A stretch of DNA of 64,000 nucleotides from JACNJF01 sp050288105 (lineage in GTDB: Bacteria; Pseudomonadota; Gammaproteobacteria; GCA-001735895): positions 62,001 through 126,000 of the forward strand of contig JBNKDE010000013.1 in assembly GCA_050288105.1 (NCBI GenBank), read 5' to 3'. The position numbers were made by a program, and so were the translations under genes. The notes under the pieces are model-generated. The model was not told where the DNA came from. It saw only the letters and a program-made list of their open reading frames with translations, and made no database searches. Positions 8,775 through 15,710 of this stretch are shown here, one piece after another (the first letter of the stretch is position 1; each line of letters begins with the position of its first letter).

Positions 8775-11525
8775 CTAGGGATTTTTCAGGGCGGCATGCG
8801 CAGCTGCAAGTCTGGCGACTGGAATTCTGGGTGCTGAGCAGGAAACGTAGTTAAGCTCTGCCTTATGACAGAATTCAATCGATGCCGGATGACCGCCATG
8901 TTCACCGCAGATGCCCACCGACAGGTCTGGTTTTACCTCTCTTCCCCATTGAATGGCCAGTTTCATTAACTTGCCCACACCGTTGGAATCCAGTACCTCG
9001 AAGGGATTATCCTTCAGGATCATATTCTGGTTGTACATGGGCAGGAATTTGTTTTCGGCATCTTCACGTGAGAACGAAAAGGTTGCCTGAGTCAGGTCAT
9101 TGGTGCCGAAAGAGAAGAATTCCGAGTTCGCAGCCAGATCATCAGCTCGCATGCAGGCACGTACCACTTCTATCATGGTGCCAAAGCGACAGTTCAAGGT
9201 ATAACCAGACTGCTGCTCTACCTCGGCCTTGATCTCATCCATGTAGCGACGTACCCAGATGAGCTCTTCCGCTGAACAAACCTGCGGTACCATCATCTGT
9301 GGGTGCACTTCGAGACCTTTGGCTGCACATTCGGCTTCGGCTTCGAGGATGGCGCGTATCTGCATACGATATATTTCCGGGTAGGTGATACCCAGACGTA
9401 CACCGCGATGCCCGAGCATGGGGTTGACCTCGGTGAGGGCCCTGACCTTTCTCAGCATCAGTTCCTTGGTGGCGATGGCCTGTTCTACCAGCCCGACATC
9501 AACCATAGCGGGAATATCGCTGTTCAGGTTGGCGGTATTTTTAAGTAACATCATGGACCCAGCCAGTACATCCAGGCCGCGAATGGATTGTTTCAGGTGC
9601 TTGAGCATGTCGATATCATCGCGTAACTGCTCTTCAGTTGGCAGGAACTCATGTATTGGCGGATCAAGCAGGCGTATGGTAACCGGTAAGGGTGCCATTG
9701 TTTCGAACAGTTTCCTGAAATCAGAGCGTTGAATAGGCAACAGCCGATCCAGCGCTGACTGACGGCTTTCGACGGAATCTGCAACAATCATTTCGATCAC
9801 GATGGGCAGGCGATCAACGGCGTTGAACATGCGTTCGGTACGACACAGGCCAATACCTCTGGCACCGAACTTAAGTGCTCTGGCGGCATCTTCAGGGCTA
9901 TCTGCGTTCGCCATCACACGCAGATAGGCGGTTTCGTCAGCCCAGGCCAGTATGGTGTTCAATTCCTGGGTGAATTCAGGCTCGACAGTGGGGATGGCGC
10001 CCAGGTAAACATTCCCGTTAGAGCCATCAATGGTAATAACGTCACCTTCCTGTATCACGTGTTCGCCTATCCTGGCTTCGCGACGCTGTACGTCAACCTG
10101 TATGCCTTCGGCTCCGGCAACGCAGGGTTTACCCATACCACGCGCAACAACGGCGGCGTGCGAGGTCTTTCCACCACGACTGGTCAGTATGCCCTGGGAG
10201 GCGAAGAAGCCATGAATATCCTCAGGCTTGGTTTCTTCGCGCACCAGAATGACTTTGCTGCCCATGTCCTTGCCGAGTAATTCGGCGCGGTCAGCATCGA
10301 ATACTGCCTGGCCGACTGCAGCACCGGGGGACGCGGGTAGCCCCTGGGCGATAGGTTGGGCGGGGACATTCCGGTCTAGCGTGGGATAAAGCATCTGCTC
10401 CAGCACATCCGGGTTGATCCTGAGCAATGCCTGCTTTTTATCGATAAGCTTTTCCTGCACCATTTCTACCGAACTGCGTACGGTGGCGGAAGCATTCATC
10501 TTGCCATTGCGCGTCTGCAGGCAATACAGGGTGCCTCTTTCGATGGTGAATTCAAAGTCCTGAACTTCTTTGTAATGGGATTCCAAGCGCTGCCTTAATT
10601 CGGCCAGCTCTTTTGCCATCTGTGGCATCTCCTGATCCAGGCGCGCGATAGATTTGGGGGTTCTTATACCCGCCACCACGTCCTCACCCTGTGCGTTGAC
10701 CAGGTATTCACCATACAGACGGTTCTCACCGCTGCCCGGGTTACGCGTAAAGGCAACACCTGTGGCAGAGTCGTTGCCACGATTACCGAACACCATAGTA
10801 CAGATATTGACTGCGGTACCATTCGCCATTTCAGGAGTGATATGAAATTCGCGGCGGTAATCAATGGCGCGTTTACCCATCCAGGAATTGAATACCGCCT
10901 TGATAGCGATCTCCAGCTGCTGGAAAGGGTCTTCCGGGAAGGGGGTACCGGTCTGGGCTTGATATACCTGTAGGAACTTTTCGCATATCTGTTGCAGGTC
11001 CTGCGCTGACAGGCCGACGTCTTCAGTGACTCGCGCCGCCTGCTTGACGGCTTCGAATTCTTCATCGAACAATTCGTCAGGAATACCCATTGCAACCTTG
11101 CCGAACAACTGGATGAAGCGTCGATAGGCATCGTATCCAAAGCGGGCATCGCCGGTCTGGTTGATCTCCCCCTGCAGTGTTTTACTGTTAAGCCCCAGGT
11201 TGAGTATGGTATCCATCATGCCAGGCATGGACATGGCAGAGCCACTGCGTACGGAAATCAATAATGGATTCTCGCCATCTCCAAAGCCTTTTCCAGTTGC
11301 CTGCTCAACCCGTTCGATCTGTTCGCGCACCTGTTGCATGACTTCATCAGGCAGGGACCTGTCGACGGAATCCAGGTAATGCAGGCAGGCCTCAGTGGTA
11401 ATGACAAACCCGGGCGGGACGTTTAGTCCGATTTGGGTCATTTCACACAGGTTTGCGCCCTTTCCTCCCAGTAGTATCTTGTTTTTGCCGTCTCCCTCGG
11501 CAAAGTTATATACCCATTTTTTCAT
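8775..11525 (-). CDS. ppdK: Pyruvate, phosphate dikinase
   Basis: The protein has 916 residues, slightly longer than typical bacterial PPDK (about 870-900). The N-terminal ATP-grasp domain begins with a GGKGANLCEM loop and contains the SGSAMSMPGMMDT segment. The central phosphohistidine domain carries the catalytic His in TSRGGKTSHAAVVARG, including the Thr that is the usual regulatory phosphorylation site. The C-terminal TIM-barrel PEP/pyruvate domain carries the Cys of VGICGEHGG. The enzyme interconverts pyruvate, ATP and phosphate with PEP, AMP and pyrophosphate, serving gluconeogenesis or pyrophosphate-linked glycolysis. No PPDK regulatory protein gene is next to it. Growth on the organic acids and amino acids that the rest of the window appears to take up would require such a pyruvate-to-PEP step. 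Confidence 0.97.
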   Translation of the reverse strand: MKKWVYNFAEGDGKNKILLGGKGANLCEMTQIGLNVPPGFVITTEACLHYLDSVDRSLPDEVMQQVREQIERVEQATGKGFGDGENPLLISVRSGSAMSMPGMMDTILNLGLNSKTLQGEINQTGDARFGYDAYRRFIQLFGKVAMGIPDELFDEEFEAVKQAARVTEDVGLSAQDLQQICEKFLQVYQAQTGTPFPEDPFQQLEIAIKAVFNSWMGKRAIDYRREFHITPEMANGTAVNICTMVFGNRGNDSATGVAFTRNPGSGENRLYGEYLVNAQGEDVVAGIRTPKSIARLDQEMPQMAKELAELRQRLESHYKEVQDFEFTIERGTLYCLQTRNGKMNASATVRSSVEMVQEKLIDKKQALLRINPDVLEQMLYPTLDRNVPAQPIAQGLPASPGAAVGQAVFDADRAELLGKDMGSKVILVREETKPEDIHGFFASQGILTSRGGKTSHAAVVARGMGKPCVAGAEGIQVDVQRREARIGEHVIQEGDVITIDGSNGNVYLGAIPTVEPEFTQELNTILAWADETAYLRVMANADSPEDAARALKFGARGIGLCRTERMFNAVDRLPIVIEMIVADSVESRQSALDRLLPIQRSDFRKLFETMAPLPVTIRLLDPPIHEFLPTEEQLRDDIDMLKHLKQSIRGLDVLAGSMMLLKNTANLNSDIPAMVDVGLVEQAIATKELMLRKVRALTEVNPMLGHRGVRLGITYPEIYRMQIRAILEAEAECAAKGLEVHPQMMVPQVCSAEELIWVRRYMDEIKAEVEQQSGYTLNCRFGTMIEVVRACMRADDLAANSEFFSFGTNDLTQATFSFSREDAENKFLPMYNQNMILKDNPFEVLDSNGVGKLMKLAIQWGREVKPDLSVGICGEHGGHPASIEFCHKAELNYVSCSAPRIPVARLAAAHAALKNP

Positions 11526-11578
11526 AACTTAACCTTTGTCAGTGGTAGTTGTGGCCTATTATAGGCTAAGGGGCTTGA

Positions 11579-11863
11579 TTACTCCGTTAATTTGATTTTG
11601 TCTTTTTTAATCCAGCCATCGATTTGCGCTTCCGCAGCCAGCCAGTTATCCAGTTCACTATCCGCTCTGAAGTTTTGTTGCTCTGCCAGCAGGTAGGCCG
11701 CTTCTGCGATCATCTGATAGCGTTGCTGGTAGCTAATGGTTTTGACAGCTTTTTTTGAAGCAGCTTTTTTTACACTGGCCTTTTTAACCGATTTTTTGGT
11801 CACTGCTTTTTTTACAGCCTTTTTAGGGCTAGCGGCTTTCTTTTTAGGTGTGGGTTTGTCCAT
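11579..11863 (-). CDS. Small DUF2934 protein with histone H1-like Lys/Ala-rich tail
   Basis: A 94-residue protein in two parts. Residues 1 to about 48 are built of KKA/KKAV/KKS repeats resembling the tail of histone H1 or of bacterial H1-like proteins. The rest is a short helical DUF2934 segment (QRYQMIAEAAYLLAEQ, then a DNWLAAEAQID motif). The tail probably binds DNA or RNA; this is inference from composition. DUF2934 has no assigned function. An ATG 16 codons further upstream exists (11911), but the ATG at 11861-11863 has an AGAGGT Shine-Dalgarno at good spacing and was chosen. The gene stands alone, with a candidate FNR/Anr-like promoter about 160 nt upstream. Confidence 0.8.
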   Translation of the reverse strand: MDKPTPKKKAASPKKAVKKAVTKKSVKKASVKKAASKKAVKTISYQQRYQMIAEAAYLLAEQQNFRADSELDNWLAAEAQIDGWIKKDKIKLTE

Positions 11864-12026
11864 GGTGTTTACCTCTGTTAATGAGTGGTTGATAGGTAAA
11901 ACTCGATTCATTCGATCCTGAATAACTATAAGGCAATAGTAGAGTCAGATTAAAGTATTATTAGTTGCTTGCGATTCATGCTCTACATGAGTGCAAGTGT
12001 AGTATTAACCTGATGCCTGCGCTTAT

Positions 12027-12074
12027 GCCTGTCTTTATACTCCTGGGTGAAACTTGATGATTGATCCAGATCAG
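12027..12074 (-). promoter_or_regulatory. Candidate FNR/Anr-like promoter of the DUF2934 gene
   Basis: The sequence TTGATCCAGATCAG at 12061-12074 differs at one base from the FNR/Anr consensus TTGAT-N4-ATCAA. On the minus strand a TATAAA -10-like hexamer lies at 12034-12039. If transcription starts near 12027, the site is centred close to -41, the classical class II activator position. The assignment rests on motif and spacing only; CRP-type binding is also possible. Confidence 0.35.
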
Positions 12075-12123
12075 CTTATTTGAAGATTTAAGGACTGGAG
12101 TCCCTTTCTATAAAAATCTTTAA

Positions 12124-13068
12124 TCATGACGGTAGGAAATCTATAGGATAAGTGACGGTAATAACAGGTACCTTTTTACTGGCGAATTTGAACTTGCTAA
12201 TTTTTGAAACCAGTCTTTTCTCAAGTTTTTCATTGCCCAGCTCGCTGGAGGCGATGATGCATTTGGTTACTGTACCATCAGGTGCAATGGTGAGCTCAAA
12301 TACAACCTTGCCCTGTAGCGTGGGATCTTTACGTAATTCACGATTGTAGATATTGAAAATGGCGCCTTTATTTTTCTGGAAAACGCGCTCGATTTCCTCC
12401 TGGCTACGATTCGCGCCACGCGATGCGGGTGCAGCTGCTTTAGCAACCTGGGTCTGTGTGGCAATTTTGCTTTCAACTTGTGTAACCTGGCGCTGAGCCA
12501 GTTCACTGCCCTTGATTTCGCGCGACAGCGTATTAGTGGTGATACCGCCACTACCCTGAGATGCTTTAGCCGTGAGGATATCGCTGGTAGCTACCACGGC
12601 TTCCGCAGCATTTCCGGTTTTTTGCTGGGGCAGCTCGGCAATGTCTGAAAAGTCAAAGCTTTCGCGCAAGTCTGACAATTCATCAGATAATGCGATCAAA
12701 CCACTTTGTTGCGCTTTTTTCTTTGCAGCAGCCTTTTTGTCCACCGGAGGTTTTGGTTTCGGAGGCTCCTTGGGTTTAGGCTTCTCGGGTTCTTTTTTGT
12801 CTTGCTTGGGTTTTTCGGCCTCTTTCTTTTCAGGCTTGGGCGGAGGCGGTGGTGGTATTTTCTTCTTTTCCTGTATCAATTGAGCCAGGCGTGGAGAGAC
12901 ATCGACCAGCTTGCGTTTCTGCACTTCGGGCAGGATGATGCTGTTGATAATAAACCCTAGTATCAGGGAGAAAATGACCAGCGCAATCGCCAGGCGACGA
13001 AACAGTCGGTCTTCTCGGCTTTCTACCCAGGGCAGATTCAGTTCGGAATGTATTGTCTGCGTCACCAT
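12124..13068 (-). CDS. TonB-like AgmX/PglI C-terminal domain protein
   Basis: The 314-residue protein has a cytoplasmic N-terminus, one transmembrane helix (about residues 25-50), a long Pro/Lys/Glu-rich periplasm-spanning stretch (about 68-115), a low-complexity middle and a C-terminal TonB-fold domain (from about 225: NIYNRELRKDP, GKVVFELTIAPDGTV, a closing TYPIDFLPS strand). This C-terminal form matches the AgmX/PglI family, known from the Myxococcus gliding complex, rather than classical TonB. It should couple an ExbB/ExbD-type motor in the inner membrane to something in the periplasm or outer membrane. An AGGATAAG ribosome site directly precedes the ATG, and the gap to the upstream exbD-like gene is one base. 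It is the last gene of the long minus-strand cluster. Confidence 0.88.
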   Translation of the reverse strand: MVTQTIHSELNLPWVESREDRLFRRLAIALVIFSLILGFIINSIILPEVQKRKLVDVSPRLAQLIQEKKKIPPPPPPKPEKKEAEKPKQDKKEPEKPKPKEPPKPKPPVDKKAAAKKKAQQSGLIALSDELSDLRESFDFSDIAELPQQKTGNAAEAVVATSDILTAKASQGSGGITTNTLSREIKGSELAQRQVTQVESKIATQTQVAKAAAPASRGANRSQEEIERVFQKNKGAIFNIYNRELRKDPTLQGKVVFELTIAPDGTVTKCIIASSELGNEKLEKRLVSKISKFKFASKKVPVITVTYPIDFLPS

Positions 13069-13069
13069 C

Positions 13070-13567
13070 TTATCCTTCTACTTTGGCAGATTTCTGGTTA
13101 ACCGCGAATGACAGGTTGGTAAACCCGGCACCCTGGCAGGTGAGCATGATTTTTTTCAGCAATGCGTAGGGGATTTCACGATCTGCCATAATAGTGACAC
13201 CTTTTTTATCGGTAAGATCTTTCACCCTGATCACACTGGTTTTTAGCGATCGAAACAGTGTCGGAATGGTTTTTTGAGTCGTCTTATTAACTGACGCGAC
13301 GTCAATAACGGGTATGCCTTCGAGATTAATCATATTGTTGTTTACAGTAATCACCAGATTTCGGCGCGGGATCTGGTCTGCCACAGAATTGGGCAGGGTG
13401 ATTTGCTTAGGCGTCGGTAATACCTCTGAGCTGGTTGCATTGACCAGCAGGAAAAACACCAGGATGGTGAAGATGTCCATCAGAGAAATCATGTTCAGCC
13501 CAGCGTTTTTATCCTTGCTACGGGCATGATGTGATTGCATTCGTTTAGCGCGACGTGAAAGTTTCAT
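13070..13567 (-). CDS. ExbD/TolR-type proton channel subunit (protonatable Asp present)
   Basis: A 165-residue single-pass inner-membrane protein with a basic N-terminal tail, a transmembrane helix around residues 27-46 and a periplasmic ExbD/TolR domain (LPNSVADQIP, GVTIMADREIPYALLKKIM). The essential channel acid is present as Asp31 in ISLMDIFTILVFF, so this subunit can carry protons. With the ExbB-like protein and the second ExbD-like protein encoded upstream, it should make a proton-driven motor acting on the TonB/AgmX-like protein encoded one base downstream. It lies about 26 nt after the first exbD-like gene. Confidence 0.93.
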   Translation of the reverse strand: MKLSRRAKRMQSHHARSKDKNAGLNMISLMDIFTILVFFLLVNATSSEVLPTPKQITLPNSVADQIPRRNLVITVNNNMINLEGIPVIDVASVNKTTQKTIPTLFRSLKTSVIRVKDLTDKKGVTIMADREIPYALLKKIMLTCQGAGFTNLSFAVNQKSAKVEG

Positions 13568-13593
13568 GGGCTATCCGTTATTTTCTCACCAGT

Positions 13594-14088
13594 TTATTTA
13601 GCGGCATCGCCAATGGATATGTCAGGGAACAGCTCGGCAAATACCTGTTCGCCTTCGTAAAGAACAACATATGAGCGCGCACTATCCATCACCTGGATCA
13701 TGTCGTTGTAGGGCGTATCGGTTTCCGACAATATGGTGATATTTGTTTTATCAGGGAAACGCGATTTGATCAGCTTCAGGGTGTCCTTCAATGCGTCATA
13801 GTTTTGGCCATCGGCTAGCCTGGGTATGCGTTTGATCAGGCCACCTTTGTTATCAGAGACTACCAGTGCCTCTTTACGAATCGTAACGCGTAATTCGTAA
13901 GGTACATCTTTAGGGTCATCTTTATTGGCAGCGCCCGGTGGCGGCAGGTTCAGGTCCAGTATCGTGATATGACTAAACACCGCCGTCATCAGTAAAAAAG
14001 GTACCAGTACTACCATCAGGTTCATGAAGGCAGTTATGTTCAGCTCTACTGCGGGATGTTTACGCCGTATGCGTTTATTACGAGCCAT
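13594..14088 (-). CDS. ExbD/TolR-like subunit lacking the channel aspartate
   Basis: A 164-residue ExbD/TolR family protein with a basic N-terminus, a transmembrane helix around residues 18-38 and a periplasmic domain containing TILDLNLPPPG, YDALKDTLKLIKSRFP and DMIQVMDSAR. The position equivalent to ExbD Asp25, TolR Asp23 and MotB Asp32 is Asn23 here (in TAFMNLMVVLVPF); the codon is clearly AAC. A subunit without this acid should not relay protons itself. It may form a hetero-oligomer with the Asp-containing partner encoded next, so that only part of the channel is protonatable. Only 3 nt separate it from the upstream exbB-like gene. Confidence 0.92.
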   Translation of the reverse strand: MARNKRIRRKHPAVELNITAFMNLMVVLVPFLLMTAVFSHITILDLNLPPPGAANKDDPKDVPYELRVTIRKEALVVSDNKGGLIKRIPRLADGQNYDALKDTLKLIKSRFPDKTNITILSETDTPYNDMIQVMDSARSYVVLYEGEQVFAELFPDISIGDAAK

Positions 14089-14091
14089 GTT

Positions 14092-14730
14092 CTATTGACC
14101 AGCGTTTTTAAATTTTGCCAGGTGGTTGGTAAAACGAACGGTGGCCATTTCCAGGCTATCAATAATTTCGGTAGTCTTGGTTTGTAACAGGGTGTAGAAG
14201 ATCAGCAGCGGTATAGCCACCATCAATCCAAAAGCTGTGGTATTCATCGCTACCGAGATACTGGTGGAAAGGATTTCAGCTTTGAGTGAGGGGTCGACCT
14301 GTGCGACAGCGGTAAATGCCTTGATCAGGCCAATGATGGTACCCAGCAGGCCCAGCAGGGTGGCTATGTTGGCAAATAGCGCAAGGTAATGGGTACGTTT
14401 TTCCAGGCGTGGGATCGCTTCCATGATGCTTTCTTCCATGGATGCTTCTATATCATCGCGCCGACGCGCATTTTTAAAATTGTTCAGGCCCTGTGCCAGG
14501 ATCTTGCTTACCGTGGAATTAGATTCTTTGGTGAGTTTGATGACGTTGTTCATTTCGCCTTTTTCCAGCATCGGCATCAGTTTCGCCAGCACCCTTCGAT
14601 TTTTGGTCTTTGCTGCCGTCAGGTAGAGATAACGTTCCAGGGTGATTGCCAGACCTAAAGCAAGTACCACCAGTATCGGATACATGAAGGGTCCGCCTGA
14701 CTGGAAAAAATTAATGACAGTGTTAAGCAT
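14092..14730 (-). CDS. MotA/TolQ/ExbB-family proton channel protein
   Basis: A 212-residue inner-membrane protein with three transmembrane helices (about residues 15-33, 110-135 and 155-180) and a large cytoplasmic loop between the first two, which is the ExbB/TolQ plan. The conserved segment LALFANIATLLGLLGTIIGL and the following SVAMNTTAFGLMVAIP helix are the family signature that lines the ion path. It should form the ring around the ExbD-like dimer. Its neighbours, two exbD-like genes followed by a TonB/AgmX-like gene, resemble the Agl/Glt motor arrangement of Myxococcus and uncharacterised TonB systems with TPR proteins in Gammaproteobacteria. Confidence 0.95.
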   Translation of the reverse strand: MLNTVINFFQSGGPFMYPILVVLALGLAITLERYLYLTAAKTKNRRVLAKLMPMLEKGEMNNVIKLTKESNSTVSKILAQGLNNFKNARRRDDIEASMEESIMEAIPRLEKRTHYLALFANIATLLGLLGTIIGLIKAFTAVAQVDPSLKAEILSTSISVAMNTTAFGLMVAIPLLIFYTLLQTKTTEIIDSLEMATVRFTNHLAKFKNAGQ

Positions 14731-14815
14731 GGGATCTCTCTCCGTGGTTCTTGGTGCAGTTTGCTTGCTGCGATATTGGATTAGGGAAATATTGTAAAGT
14801 GATCATGGCCTGTTA

Positions 14816-15088
14816 TCAGCCTCCGGGTCCCGGGTACAGTTCTCGATAGTATTTTACCTGACGTTTAAAACTGTCGCGCTGCAGAGACTGTAGAGGTTCA
14901 TCAAGCACACTACTATAGGCCGGGGTGGTCAGATCGACTTTCTCTGCTGGTTTCCAGGGTACGATATACAGCACCTTGGGTAATTCCTTGTTGCCTATGA
15001 TAGAGGTGCCCTGCATTTCAAGGCGATCCTCTGCAGCAAGGTTGCTATATGACAGGATTAATAATAGTGAAATCAATAATTTATGCAT
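14816..15088 (-). CDS. Small exported protein of unknown function in the motor cluster
   Basis: A 90-residue protein with an N-terminal signal peptide (LLISLLLILSYSNLAAE, cleavage probably after residue 18-19). The mature part is short and polar, with an LYIVPWKPAE segment, a conserved-looking DEPLQSLQRDSFKRQ stretch and a Pro/Gly ending. I do not recognise a named family. The ATG at 15086-15088 was chosen over an upstream reading because it directly begins the signal peptide and lies 8 nt after the preceding stop. Placement between a TPR lipoprotein gene and the exbB-like gene suggests a periplasmic accessory of that complex. Confidence 0.7.
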   Translation of the reverse strand: MHKLLISLLLILSYSNLAAEDRLEMQGTSIIGNKELPKVLYIVPWKPAEKVDLTTPAYSSVLDEPLQSLQRDSFKRQVKYYRELYPGPGG

Positions 15089-15095
15089 AAGATTA

Positions 15096-15710
15096 CTATC
15101 CCTTCGAGTCTGCCTTTTTCTGTATTCTGCGTTCCAGATCTGCAATCCATTTGGTGACGGCTTCATCCTTACCCCCGGTCAATGCCTGAAATTTCTGGTA
15201 ATGGGTCAATGCATCTTCAAGTTGTTGCAGGTAGATATCCAGTAATATGCCCAGATTTAAATGTGCATTCGCATAATCCGGGTTTATCTGCAGTGCTTCA
15301 AGGTAATGTGCCTTGGCCTCGTTGAATAATCCATCCTGACGTTCAATGATTGCCAGGTGATTATAAGCAATTGCATCTTTTTTATCCTGTTCTATTGCGG
15401 TCAAAAATTCGGCTTTGGCGTCGGCTGCCTGATTCTGCTGCAACAATAATAAACCCAGATTGGTATGGGCCAGAGGGTATTCAGCTGCAATGGCGATGAG
15501 TTGCCGGAAAAAGTCTATCGCCTCATTGACCTGACCTGCTTTCGCGGTAGAGATCCCGAGCTCATAAAGTTCAAGCGCTGGGTCGGCCTTTACCTCGGGC
15601 TGGGGTTGTGGCGCTGGCGTCGTTTCCGGCTCTACCTTTGGGGCAGTCTGGCAGGCCGTCTGTATAGCGGCCAGCAAAATCACGATGATAAGGTACCTGT
15701 TACTCGACAT
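15096..15710 (-). CDS. TPR-repeat lipoprotein
   Basis: About 204 residues. The N-terminal hydrophobic segment ends in a lipobox-like QTAC, then comes a Pro/Glu-rich linker (about 25-45) and roughly four tetratricopeptide repeats (ALELYELGISTAKAG, PLAHTNLGLLLLQQN, AIAYNHLAIIERQDG, ANAHLNLGILLD). TPR arrays mediate protein contacts, and the lipid anchor suggests a periplasmic scaffold on a membrane. The start overlaps the end of the upstream 930-residue TPR gene by about 11 nt, indicating translational coupling. A GTG three codons upstream is an alternative start. TPR proteins linked to ExbB/ExbD/TonB-like genes are repeatedly seen in Gammaproteobacteria but are not well characterised. Confidence 0.83.
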   Translation of the reverse strand: MSSNRYLIIVILLAAIQTACQTAPKVEPETTPAPQPQPEVKADPALELYELGISTAKAGQVNEAIDFFRQLIAIAAEYPLAHTNLGLLLLQQNQAADAKAEFLTAIEQDKKDAIAYNHLAIIERQDGLFNEAKAHYLEALQINPDYANAHLNLGILLDIYLQQLEDALTHYQKFQALTGGKDEAVTKWIADLERRIQKKADSKG

